Source of the DNA: Gracilimonas sediminicola
GTDB taxonomy: Bacteria; Bacteroidota; Rhodothermia; Balneolales; Balneolaceae
Reading direction: 5' to 3'
Assembly: GCF_024320785.1 (NCBI RefSeq)
Contig: NZ_JANDBC010000002.1
Span: 496,001-560,000 of the forward strand
DNA: 64,000 bases
Part shown: in pieces, positions 23,052-30,873 of the stretch
Layout: every line of letters begins with the position of its first letter
Numbering within the stretch: position 1 is the stretch's first letter
The notes under the pieces: generated by a model
The model's input: the letters and a program-made list of their open reading frames with translations, nothing else
Databases searched by the model: none
What the model was told of the DNA's origin: nothing
Made by a program: the position numbers and the translations under genes

Positions 23052-24980
23052 CTACAACAAACAATAGTATCCCGGCTTTGAGGGAATGGTAGTCACTTTG
23101 TCTTCTCGGATTAAAAACTGAAGGGCTTGCTGCACTTTTCGCTTAGACTGCCCGGTTGAACTGCATAATTGAGAAACAGTCCGCTCCTCCGATTCAAGTT
23201 CATCATAAACAGCTTTAATCTCCTCATCAGTTGGGCTCACCTCTTCTGAAGCCGTCGTTTTTAGGCAGTTGTCACAATGTCCGCAGGGCTCTGCACCGGT
23301 GTCGCCAAAGTAATTTCTAAGATATACTTCCCGGCAACGGACGGTCAGGATATAACCATGCATATGCTCGAGCTTTCGGAACAGATTATTACGGTGCGAC
23401 TCCACTTCTTTCTTCGTCATCGGCAATTTTTTGGAACGGGCTTCCAGTACTTTGACCAGGCTTCGTTGTTTATGCATCTCAAAAACCAGCACCTGATCGT
23501 TTTGCATCAGCACGTTTAATGCTTTAACCAATACATTTCTGCGAATCCCCAATTTATCCAGCACATACTCTTCATCCAGCTGTACCATTTCTTTGAAAGC
23601 CAAACTCCCAAACATTCGCTCCAACTTATCGGTGAATTCAGCCTTCTCATCGTTTTTGCACTTTTCCCGGAAGGTTTTCATCGCATTTTGGCTGAGGGTG
23701 AACTGCACGCTTACGGCCGGCTTCACTTCTTCCTGCATGGCAATTACATCAAACTGATCAAGCAAACGCATAGCTGCCCGTGCTTTTCCGTATTTAACTT
23801 TTCCTCTCTTTTTAATCTGCTCGATATCAAACGACATAGACTCTTCCATTTGCGAGCCTACCGCCAAATGAAAGCTGTCGCATAAAACCTGATATACATG
23901 ATCCAATTCATCGAGAGTCGGATATCCCTGATCAATACGCTCATCCGCTTTGTGGTAGTCCGATTCCCGGTACAATAAAATGGGAAAGCTTTCTTCCCCA
24001 TCCCGGCCGGCCCGACCTGCTTCCTGGTAGTAAGCCTCCAGCGAATACGGCATTTCCTCATGAATCACATACCGGCAGTTGGGTTTATCGATGCCCATGC
24101 CAAATGCATTGGTAGCAGAGACTAATGGTGTTTCCCCGGAGATCCATCGCTGCTGTATAGCTTTTCGTTCTTCTGATTCTACCCCTGCATGATAGGCTTC
24201 CGTTTTTATTCCCATGCATGAAAACCGCTCCGCAAGTAGCTCACAGTTCTTGCGGGTTCCGCCATAAATAAGTCCATCCCCTTTTTGAGCCCCTTTCTTT
24301 ACCGACTCCTCCAGCTTCTGTTTTTTATTGGGGGATTTAACCACCCACCATTTTAAATTCGGACGAGAGAAACCCCGGGAAATGACGTTTGCATCTTCGA
24401 AACCCAGGGAATCTACTATGTCTTTTTGCACTTCCGGTGTGGCCGTTGCCGTTAAAGCAATCCACCGAGTTTGATCAGCAATAGATTCCAGCGATTCTCT
24501 TATATCCCGATAGCTGGGTCGGAAATCATGCCCCCATTCACTAATACAATGCGCCTCATCAATCGCCACCAGGTCGATATTCAAACGGGGTAATTCGGCC
24601 TCCCAAAGATTGGTTTTCAATCGCTCCGGGGCACAATACAGCAGCTTGTACATTCCATTTCGGGCATTCACTAAACGCTGCTCAACCTCATAAGACGGGA
24701 TGGTACTGTTAATAAACGTAGCTGAAATTCCTTTCGCTTTTAATTGTTGAACCTGGTCTTGCATCAGGGCCACAAGTGGTGATATTACCAGGGTCATCCC
24801 CTCAAAAACAGTAGCCGGAACCTGGTAGCATAGCGATTTTCCCCCACCTGTTGGGAAAAGTACCAGTGTATCTTCCCCATCAAAAACAGAATGGACTACC
24901 TCATCCTGACCGGGACGAAATCCGTCGAACCCCCAAATTTTTTTTAAATTTAATTCTGCTTTCTGAAAATAATCCTGCAA
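23052..24980 (-). CDS. recQ: RecQ-family ATP-dependent DNA helicase
   Basis: A 642-residue superfamily 2 helicase. FRPGQDEVV (motif 0), FPTGGGKSLCYQVPA (Walker A), AIDEAHCISEWGHDFRPSY (DEAH box with the RecQ aromatic loop), ALTATATPEVQKDI, ATNAFGMGIDKPN and YYQEAGRAGRDGE are all present. A winged-helix-like region (about 455-530) precedes the zinc cysteines CREVYLRNYF ... CGHCDNC. The C-terminus is a short second winged-helix-like segment rather than an HRDC domain, so this is the shorter RecQ type common in Bacteroidota, not the E. coli layout. Translation appears to start at TTG. Its stop lies 3 bp inside the right edge of the heptad element. Confidence 0.9.
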   Translation of the reverse strand: MQDYFQKAELNLKKIWGFDGFRPGQDEVVHSVFDGEDTLVLFPTGGGKSLCYQVPATVFEGMTLVISPLVALMQDQVQQLKAKGISATFINSTIPSYEVEQRLVNARNGMYKLLYCAPERLKTNLWEAELPRLNIDLVAIDEAHCISEWGHDFRPSYRDIRESLESIADQTRWIALTATATPEVQKDIVDSLGFEDANVISRGFSRPNLKWWVVKSPNKKQKLEESVKKGAQKGDGLIYGGTRKNCELLAERFSCMGIKTEAYHAGVESEERKAIQQRWISGETPLVSATNAFGMGIDKPNCRYVIHEEMPYSLEAYYQEAGRAGRDGEESFPILLYRESDYHKADERIDQGYPTLDELDHVYQVLCDSFHLAVGSQMEESMSFDIEQIKKRGKVKYGKARAAMRLLDQFDVIAMQEEVKPAVSVQFTLSQNAMKTFREKCKNDEKAEFTDKLERMFGSLAFKEMVQLDEEYVLDKLGIRRNVLVKALNVLMQNDQVLVFEMHKQRSLVKVLEARSKKLPMTKKEVESHRNNLFRKLEHMHGYILTVRCREVYLRNYFGDTGAEPCGHCDNCLKTTASEEVSPTDEEIKAVYDELESEERTVSQLCSSTGQSKRKVQQALQFLIREDKVTTIPSKPGYYCLL

Positions 24981-25028
24981 TTTTAGCCTGTTAGATTTTT
25001 TCTCTGTTTTACTTCAAAATACAAACCA

Positions 25029-25985
25029 ATGCGAACAAAATTTCTATTCCTGTTTTTAATTATTTCCACTTTGTTTTCCTGCGGTGTTGTCTTCAACAAC
25101 GACAGTATTGAATATCGGGAAGAGATGCGAAGTTTTGTTCAGGAAATTTCTGAGTACGCTAAAAATCAGGATCCCGGCTTTGCCGTTATCCCCCAGAACG
25201 GGCATCCCCTCCTTCTAAAAAACGGAAATATTGCCACTGATTACCTCAACGCTGTGGATGGCCTGGCCCAGGAAAGTCTTTTTTTCGGGTATAGTAATGA
25301 TGATCAGCCTACACCGGCTACCGAGACCAATCAGCTTCTGAGGCTGCTCAACATCGGTAAGGAAGCCGGCAAAACAATCCTGGTAACCGACTACTGCTCT
25401 ACACCATTTAAAGTAACTAATTCCTATAACCAGAATTCGGCTTTAGGCTATCTCTCCTTTGCGGCTCCCGATCGGAATTTAACCGAAATCCCGGATCAAC
25501 CAAATCCTATTCCCGGTGTTAACGACGAGCAGATATCAAATTTATCTGAAGCTCACAATTTCCTTTATTTGCTGAATAAATCAGAATTTGATTCACGGTC
25601 AGGTTTCATCAAATCTGTGCAAAACACGAATTATGATATCATCGTGATGGATGCTTTTTATGGAAGCCGAATGTTCACTCCAAGTGAAATAGAACAGCTT
25701 CGGCAGAAAAAGAATGGCGGGGAACGAATGGTGATTAGTTATATGAGCATCGGGGAAGCCGAAGACTACCGCTATTACTGGCAGGACGGCTGGAGCACCG
25801 GTAATCCTGAGTGGCTGGTTCAGGAAAACCCAAACTGGGAAGGAAACTTTAAGGTGATGTACTGGCATCCCGAGTGGAAGTCCATCATTTATGGAAACGA
25901 AGATTCCTATCTGCAAAAAATACTCAATGCCGGCTTTGACGGCGTTTACCTTGATATTATTGACGGGTTTGAGTTTTTTGAATAA
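25029..25985 (+). CDS. Lipoprotein with a GH114 / TM1410-like TIM-barrel domain
   Basis: A 318-residue exported protein with a lipoprotein signal (MRTKFLFLFLIISTLFSC). The body resembles the endo-alpha-1,4-polygalactosaminidase / TM1410 group: the internal segment TILVTDYCSTPFKVTNSYNQ, then YDIIVMDAFYG, RMVISYMSIGEAEDYRYYW, and the C-terminal strand GFDGVYLDIIDGFEFFE, where acidic residues end barrel strands. It probably cleaves galactosamine-containing polysaccharide at the cell surface, but the substrate is not readable. It diverges from recQ with a 48-bp gap. Confidence 0.78.
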   Translation: MRTKFLFLFLIISTLFSCGVVFNNDSIEYREEMRSFVQEISEYAKNQDPGFAVIPQNGHPLLLKNGNIATDYLNAVDGLAQESLFFGYSNDDQPTPATETNQLLRLLNIGKEAGKTILVTDYCSTPFKVTNSYNQNSALGYLSFAAPDRNLTEIPDQPNPIPGVNDEQISNLSEAHNFLYLLNKSEFDSRSGFIKSVQNTNYDIIVMDAFYGSRMFTPSEIEQLRQKKNGGERMVISYMSIGEAEDYRYYWQDGWSTGNPEWLVQENPNWEGNFKVMYWHPEWKSIIYGNEDSYLQKILNAGFDGVYLDIIDGFEFFE

Positions 25986-26046
25986 ATATTGGTTTTAAAG
26001 AGAATTTTAAATTAGCCTATATAATCAGACCGAATAACCTACTATT

Positions 26047-26517
26047 ATGAAGAACTTCATTCCAGCAATACTTTTTATGGCATTCATGATTATCACCGGA
26101 TGCTCCCAGGGTGATATCATCAAGTCAAACTACACCATCAAATCCGGTTCTTCATTTGGCATGTGTGTGGGTCCTTGTTTTCAGGAGGTTTCAGTAAACG
26201 AATCCCAGGCTGTTTTGAGAATAAGGGAGAACAAGGGTGAAGGCGGACTTTCTGAATTGAAAGTGGAAAATAAGCGCGCCGTCTCTCCTCAGGAGTGGGG
26301 TGAAATTCAGTCGCTTGTTAATCAGGAGGCCATTACTGCATTACCTAAAGTAATTGGTTGCCCTGATTGTGCCGATGGAGGGGCCGAGTGGATAGAAATC
26401 CAAAGTCCCGGTTTAGTGAAAAAAGTGACTTTCGAATACGGTCAGCCCCCGGCTCAAATCAAAGAGTTGGTTGACAGACTCAGAGAAACCCGTGAAAGTT
26501 TAAGTCCTCAGGAATAA
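26047..26517 (+). CDS. Uncharacterised lipoprotein
   Basis: A 156-residue protein with a lipoprotein signal (IPAILFMAFMIITGC). After it come SSFGMCVGPCFQEVSV with a Cys pair, a beta-rich middle, and VIGCPDCADGGAEWIEIQ with a second Cys pair. The spacing suggests two disulfides or a metal site. I recognise no family by name. The glycine-cysteine pattern resembles small periplasmic domains seen in Bacteroidota lipoproteins. It lies in a run of small plus-strand genes. Confidence 0.6.
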   Translation: MKNFIPAILFMAFMIITGCSQGDIIKSNYTIKSGSSFGMCVGPCFQEVSVNESQAVLRIRENKGEGGLSELKVENKRAVSPQEWGEIQSLVNQEAITALPKVIGCPDCADGGAEWIEIQSPGLVKKVTFEYGQPPAQIKELVDRLRETRESLSPQE

Positions 26518-26536
26518 GGTATAATCCCATTTATTT

Positions 26537-26776
26537 ATGAAAACCATGACCTGTAAACAACTGGGCGGAGCCTGTGATCAGGAATTTACCGCAAAAACCT
26601 TTGAAGAAATTGCTGAGTTAAGCCGGCAGCACGGAACTGAAATGTTTAAACAGGGTGACGTTGATCACCTTCAGGCTATGCAAGAGATGTCTGAAATGAT
26701 GAATGATCCGGAAGCTATGCAGCAGTGGATGGAGAAGAAACGGCAGGAGTTTGAAGCACTTCCCGATGAAAGCTGA
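26537..26776 (+). CDS. DUF1059-like small protein
   Basis: A 79-residue soluble protein. MKTMTCKQLGGACDQEFTA with paired Cys, followed by TFEEIAELSRQHGTEMF, is the signature of DUF1059, a short family of unknown function. The remaining helix is Met/Glu-rich (AMQEMSEMMNDPEAMQQWME), longer than the minimal domain. It ends 19 bp before a strong hairpin terminator shared with the convergent fasciclin gene. Confidence 0.75.
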   Translation: MKTMTCKQLGGACDQEFTAKTFEEIAELSRQHGTEMFKQGDVDHLQAMQEMSEMMNDPEAMQQWMEKKRQEFEALPDES

Positions 26777-26793
26777 TTAATTGCCAACCAATA

Positions 26794-26827
26794 AAAAAGG
26801 CCGGCGTCACTCAACTCCGGCCTGGAT
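26794..26827. terminator. Bidirectional intrinsic terminator
   Basis: AAAAA then AGGCCGG (26798-26804), a 12-nt loop and CCGGCCT (26817-26823). The stem is a perfect 7 bp. An A-run on one flank gives a U-run in the minus-strand transcript, so it terminates the fasciclin gene best. It lies exactly between two convergent genes. Confidence 0.75.
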
Positions 26828-26847
26828 GGTCCTGTCTGGTTTCTAAC

Positions 26848-27399
26848 TTACCAGTCTTTGTCTTTCTTATCTTTCTTTTGCTTCTCAGCAGAAGCCAGTG
26901 CCTCTTTTATGCTTGGAGGTAAAATTACCTGGTCAATAACATGAACAACACCATTACTGGCATTCACATCAGCCATAATTACTGTAGCTCCGTCAACCGT
27001 GGCTTTGCCGTTCATAAGGGTAATTTTAGCTTCACTTCCCTGAACCGTACCGGCCATCATACCGTCTTCCAGGTCGCCAGACATTACTTCTGCAGGTACT
27101 ACATGATAGGTAAGTACGGCCGTCAACTTATCTTTGTTTTCCGGCTTCAATAGCATATCAAGTACGCCTTCCGGCAGGGCCTCGAATGCGGCATTCGTCG
27201 GTGCAAAAACAGTGAATGGTCCTTCACTCTTTAGCGTCTCTACCAACCCTGCAGCTTGTACAGCTGTAACAAGGGTTGAAAGTTCATCAGTGGCAACAGC
27301 AAGATCAACGATGTCACTGTCCTGTGCCTTTATATTAGTTGAAAGGAGCATTGCAAAAATTAGTGCAAAAACTCCGGATACTCTCTTCATGAATTTCAT
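26848..27399 (-). CDS. Secreted fasciclin (FAS1) domain protein
   Basis: A 183-residue protein with a Sec signal peptide (about 1-25, ending NIKA) and a single FAS1 domain. The H1 box FTVFAPTNAAFEALPEGVLD, then LTYHVVPAEVM and GVVHVIDQVILPP (H2 region) are clear. FAS1 proteins act in cell-surface adhesion or ligand binding. The C-terminal tail is Lys-rich (KQKKDKKDKDW). It is monocistronic, with its own terminator. Confidence 0.9.
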   Translation of the reverse strand: MKFMKRVSGVFALIFAMLLSTNIKAQDSDIVDLAVATDELSTLVTAVQAAGLVETLKSEGPFTVFAPTNAAFEALPEGVLDMLLKPENKDKLTAVLTYHVVPAEVMSGDLEDGMMAGTVQGSEAKITLMNGKATVDGATVIMADVNASNGVVHVIDQVILPPSIKEALASAEKQKKDKKDKDW

Positions 27400-27490
27400 A
27401 GTGTTTTAGGTTTATTATGATTGAATAGTCAGCTTCATAAACCTATAACCAGAACTTTCATTCCAAATTGAAAGAAAGAAATTTTCTCTT

Positions 27491-27967
27491 TTACAACCTT
27501 TTAACCATCAGAGCCACCCTCTTTTCTCCTTCTTCCGTTACTTGCTCTGCTACTTTATTGAACCCCAACGCTTTATGAAATCCCAACGAGTTTGGATTAG
27601 GAGGTTCAAGATTCACTTCACAGGTTATATACTTTTGATCTGAGTTTTCGGCAAGATATTGATATAGAGCTGTACCTAACTTTCTGCCTCTGAACTTCCC
27701 CGAGATTACGATGCGATCCACATAATCGAAATCATCATAATTAGTGCAGAAAAACTTGTAGTTCAGGCTTTCATAGTCCAGCCCTTTTTGAAGCACAATC
27801 ATGAATCCCGCCAGCTCTCCCTCTTCTTCTACAATTAGAAATGGATTTGCCTTGTTCTGGTAATACTCCATCTCCGAAAGCTCCTCACTGGTTACATGAG
27901 GGACAGAGGCTTCGTTCATAACGAGAACTGCCGGAAGATCTTCTTTTTTAGCAAACCTGATATTCAT
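27491..27967 (-). CDS. GNAT-family N-acetyltransferase
   Basis: A 158-residue acetyltransferase. MNIRFAKKEDLPAVLVMNEA is the GNAT beta1-alpha1 start. VDRIVISGKFRGRKLGTALY contains the acetyl-CoA loop (RGRKLG). CEVNLEPPNPNSLGFHKALG is the typical motif B. The substrate is unknown. I prefer the ATG at 27967 over the in-frame TTG at 27973. Confidence 0.85.
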   Translation of the reverse strand: MNIRFAKKEDLPAVLVMNEASVPHVTSEELSEMEYYQNKANPFLIVEEEGELAGFMIVLQKGLDYESLNYKFFCTNYDDFDYVDRIVISGKFRGRKLGTALYQYLAENSDQKYITCEVNLEPPNPNSLGFHKALGFNKVAEQVTEEGEKRVALMVKRL

Positions 27968-28045
27968 CAACAAAAAAATTTGGTAATTGACAGCTGAAAT
28001 TTCGACGTTCTCTAACCTAAATCATACTAATTTTAATAGCCACCT

Positions 28046-29194
28046 ATGGACTGTAAAAAATCTCACTTCCAGCTCGATGAATCCGTTACTTACCTGAACT
28101 GTGCGTACATGTCGCCACAGCTGAAAGTTGTTGAAGAAGCCGGGATTTGGGGAGTACAGCGAAAACGCAATCCCTTTAAGATTTCACCTGAAGAGTTTTT
28201 CGGTGAAACGGATCAGCTCCGTGAAGAATATGCCAAGCTTATTAATGCAAAAGATCCAAAACGCATCGTAGTTATTCCTTCTGTTTCTTACGGGATGGCT
28301 AATGTTGCCCGAAATGCTCCCATAAACAAAGGAGACAACATCATTGTAGTCGGTGAGCAATTTCCGAGCAATGTCTATCCGTGGCGGTCAGTGGTTCAGG
28401 AAAAAGGGGGTGAAATCATCACCATCACTCCCCCCAAAGAACATGAGAACCGGGGTAAAGTTTGGAATGAAAAAGTTTTGAATGCCATCAACGATCGGAC
28501 CAAGCTGGTAGCCATGGGAAATATTCACTGGGCCGATGGCACATTGTTTGATTTGAAAGCGATCCGAAAACAAACCCGTGAAGTGGGAGCCTGGCTTGCC
28601 ATAGACGGAACGCAATCGGTAGGAGCACTGCCCTTCGATGTTTCTGAAATTCAACCTGACGCCCTGGTCTGCGCCGGGTATAAATGGCTGATGGGACCCT
28701 ATTCTATCGGGCTTGCCTATTATGGTCCTGCACTGGATGAAGGAAAACCGGTAGAAGAAAACTGGATCAATCGCTACGAGAGTGAAAACTTTGCAAACCT
28801 GGTTAATTACAACGATCAATATCAACCGGGTGCTTTACGCTACGAAGTTGGTGAACACAGTAACTTCATACTGGTGCCGATGATGCTTAAAGCCGTTCAG
28901 CAGCTTAATGAATGGGGCGTGGAAAGTATCCAGCAATATTGCCGGGATTTGATTGCCGGACCTGTTGAAAAACTAAAAGCGGCCGGATTCAAAATTGAAG
29001 ATCCTGAGTACAGGGCGTCTCACCTGTTTGGAATTCGGTTAGGGGAAGGACATGATATGGGTCAGATTAAATCTGCCTTCGAGGAGCAAAACATCCTTGT
29101 TTCCTTCCGGGGAGATTCCATCCGGGTTTCACCAAATGTGTTTAATACTGCTCAGGATTTCGATAAGCTTGTTGATGCGTTAATCTCAAACTAA
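28046..29194 (+). CDS. Class V aminotransferase-fold PLP enzyme
   Basis: A 382-residue PLP enzyme resembling the selenocysteine lyase / isopenicillin N epimerase group. YLNCAYMSPQLKVVEEAG opens the fold. VVIPSVSYGMANVARNA is the phosphate-binding segment, WLAIDGTQSVGALPFDVSEI carries the PLP-ring Asp and His/Gln region, and DALVCAGYKWLMGP holds the Schiff-base Lys (GYKW). There is no cysteine loop typical of NifS/SufS active sites, so cysteine desulfurase activity is doubtful. The substrate is unknown. Confidence 0.85.
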   Translation: MDCKKSHFQLDESVTYLNCAYMSPQLKVVEEAGIWGVQRKRNPFKISPEEFFGETDQLREEYAKLINAKDPKRIVVIPSVSYGMANVARNAPINKGDNIIVVGEQFPSNVYPWRSVVQEKGGEIITITPPKEHENRGKVWNEKVLNAINDRTKLVAMGNIHWADGTLFDLKAIRKQTREVGAWLAIDGTQSVGALPFDVSEIQPDALVCAGYKWLMGPYSIGLAYYGPALDEGKPVEENWINRYESENFANLVNYNDQYQPGALRYEVGEHSNFILVPMMLKAVQQLNEWGVESIQQYCRDLIAGPVEKLKAAGFKIEDPEYRASHLFGIRLGEGHDMGQIKSAFEEQNILVSFRGDSIRVSPNVFNTAQDFDKLVDALISN

Positions 29195-29201
29195 ATTTGG
29201 G

Positions 29202-29573
29202 TTATTCAGGAAGATCTGAGAGCTTTATCCTTTCATAAGCACCGCGTTTTTTATCCTCGGGATGAGGTTCAATTCCTAAAATCGTGATCTCTTTTCTATT
29301 TGGACCATAAACCCAGAATATCCTTCCTGCGGCCGGGGTATTATTCTCTAAGTAAGATTGGAAGACTTTCTGACCGAATTTCTTCGAGAGCGGTTCAATT
29401 TCATGAGAGTTTAAACCTGGGTGTCTGGGATTAGCTGCAAGAAACTGAATAGCTTTAGCTAATTGCTTAAATAAAATTTCTTCATCTTTAGAAAGGCCCC
29501 TTGACTTCTTTCTTAGTTTTAGATCGTTCCAAAAATCCTCCATTTCCGGAACTCCAAATCTGATTGTAAACAT
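29202..29573 (-). CDS. Probable toxin of a type II toxin-antitoxin pair (RelE/ParE-like)
   Basis: A 123-residue basic protein. The helical first half (MEDFWNDLKLRKKSRGLSKD) is followed by a beta-sheet half, RIFWVYGPNRKEITILGIEP, ending HPEDKKRGAYERIKLSDLP. The GRIFWVY..ITILGIEPHP strand pair and the basic C-terminus resemble RelE/ParE-fold toxins, but the helical N-terminus is longer than usual. It starts 1 bp after the upstream small gene's stop. I infer a toxin from fold resemblance and gene order. Confidence 0.6.
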   Translation of the reverse strand: MFTIRFGVPEMEDFWNDLKLRKKSRGLSKDEEILFKQLAKAIQFLAANPRHPGLNSHEIEPLSKKFGQKVFQSYLENNTPAAGRIFWVYGPNRKEITILGIEPHPEDKKRGAYERIKLSDLPE

Positions 29574-29574
29574 T

Positions 29575-29838
29575 TTACTCCTTCAGAAGCTTCTTTAACT
29601 CCTCCATATCAATTGGTTCAGACACTTTTCCATCATTCAGATTCTCAATTGCCTTTTCTATCATTTTATAAGACTTCTTGGAGACCTCATCAGGATGTAC
29701 CAATACTCTGGGACTTAAAACAACAGTACCATCCTCATGCTCTATAACATGGTAGTACTCTGTTTCAGCACCACGTATTGTGACACGTTTTTTGGAGTCT
29801 AATTTTGCTTCGTATGTATTTTTTTTGTTCAAGTACAA
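29575..29838 (-). CDS. Probable antitoxin
   Basis: An 87-residue protein. The N-terminal segment EAKLDSKKRVTIRGAETEYY followed by HVIEHEDGTVVLSPRVL looks like a small beta-rich DNA-binding or swapped-hairpin domain. The C-terminus is an acidic helix (KAIENLNDGKVSEPIDMEEL), as in antitoxins that wrap their toxin. No ATG is in place; translation likely begins at the TTG at 29838 or a nearby TTG. It precedes the toxin by 1 bp. Confidence 0.6.
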   Translation of the reverse strand: MYLNKKNTYEAKLDSKKRVTIRGAETEYYHVIEHEDGTVVLSPRVLVHPDEVSKKSYKMIEKAIENLNDGKVSEPIDMEELKKLLKE

Positions 29839-29925
29839 TCACCAGCAACTTATTTCAGTGGAGTAAACCTAAGATATAGAAAGGTGGGATATCCCACAAG
29901 TTAAATTTCAGGATGATCTAAAACA

Positions 29926-29960
29926 AAAAAGGGTACGTATTAAAAACACGTACCCTTTTC
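29926..29960. terminator. Intrinsic terminator after sdhB
   Basis: AAAA-GGGTACGT (29927-29938), loop ATTAAAAAC, ACGTACCC-TTTT (29948-29959). A perfect 12-bp stem including A/T flanks gives a U-run in either direction. It lies 27 bp after the sdhB stop and 88 bp from the antitoxin start, so it closes the sdhCAB operon. Confidence 0.85.
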
Positions 29961-29986
29961 AAAATTTGATGGTTGAAGAGTGTACA

Positions 29987-30745
29987 TCAATCTCCGCTCA
30001 TCACCGCTTTCATGTAATCGCGGCGCATTTCGGCGATTGCTGAAATAGAGATCCCTACCGGGCAAACGGCTTCACATTCTGCATAGTTGGAGCAGTCGCC
30101 AAAGCCCTCTTCTTTCATTTGGTCAACCATAGCTACTACGCGGTCTTTACGCTCAACTTCGCCCTGCGGCAGTTTGTTTAGGTGAGCAATTTTGGCTCCG
30201 GTAAATAACGATGCAGAAGCATTCGGGCAAGCAGCAACACACGCTCCACAACCAATACAGGTAGCGTAGTCAAAGGCCGCTTCCGCTTTATCTTTTTCAA
30301 CCGGAATGGCATTTGCTTCGGCAGCAGAACCTGTTTTCACAGATACATATCCGCCAGCTTCAATGATCCGGTCAAAAGCACTGCGATCTACTACCAAATC
30401 TTTAATAACCGGGAAGGAAGCAGCTCTTGGTGGCTCAATGGTGATATGATCACCGTCGCTGTAATTACGCATGTGCAACTGACAAGCAGCAACACGATGT
30501 TTCGGTCCGTGTGCACGTCCGTCTATTACCAGATTACAAGATCCGCAAATTCCCTCACGGCAGTCGTAGTCAAATTCAACCGGCTCTTTGCCTTCCAGCA
30601 TCAGCTCTTCGTTGAGCACGTCAAGCATTTCCAGAAAAGACATATGCTCGTTGACATTGTCGAGCGTGTACTCTTCAAAATATCCCTGCGCATTCGGGCC
30701 GTTCTGCTTCCAGTATTTAAGATGAATGGTCATTTCTTTACTCAT
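29987..30745 (-). CDS. sdhB: Succinate dehydrogenase / fumarate reductase iron-sulfur subunit
   Basis: A 252-residue electron-transfer subunit between the SdhA flavin and the quinone site. The [2Fe-2S] cysteines are in CREGICGSCNLVI, the first ferredoxin motif is CIGCGACVAACPN and the second CEAVCPVGI. The length and the MTIHLKYWKQNGP N-terminus match the Bacteroidota type B enzyme. It is the last gene of sdhCAB. A 128-bp gap holding an inverted-repeat element separates it from sdhA. Confidence 0.95.
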   Translation of the reverse strand: MSKEMTIHLKYWKQNGPNAQGYFEEYTLDNVNEHMSFLEMLDVLNEELMLEGKEPVEFDYDCREGICGSCNLVIDGRAHGPKHRVAACQLHMRNYSDGDHITIEPPRAASFPVIKDLVVDRSAFDRIIEAGGYVSVKTGSAAEANAIPVEKDKAEAAFDYATCIGCGACVAACPNASASLFTGAKIAHLNKLPQGEVERKDRVVAMVDQMKEEGFGDCSNYAECEAVCPVGISISAIAEMRRDYMKAVMSGD

Positions 30746-30760
30746 AGTGCAATAATTTTT

Positions 30761-30872
30761 GCCACAAAAGCTCTAAAACACGAAGGGTATAATCTGTAAG
30801 AAATCATACGTTGAATCATGTTATTGCTCTTCCGGTTTAACATTAAATTTTGTGTTTTCGTGATTTAGTGGC
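30761..30872. repeat. Inverted-repeat element with 8-bp units inside the sdh operon
   Basis: Left arm GCCACAAAAGCTCTAAAACA (from 30761). The right arm, ending at 30872, reads on the complement GCCACTAAATCACGAAAACA. Over 24 positions I count 19 matches. CAC recurs every 8 bp (CACNAAAN). It almost fills the space between the sdhA stop and the sdhB start. A sister element with the same unit lies at 57462-57530. Confidence 0.75.
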
Positions 30873-30873
30873 T

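Noticed and set aside
28046-29194. Cysteine desulfurase (SufS/NifS)
   Set aside because: The PLP fold is shared, but the catalytic Cys loop near the C-terminus is absent and no Fe-S assembly gene is adjacent.
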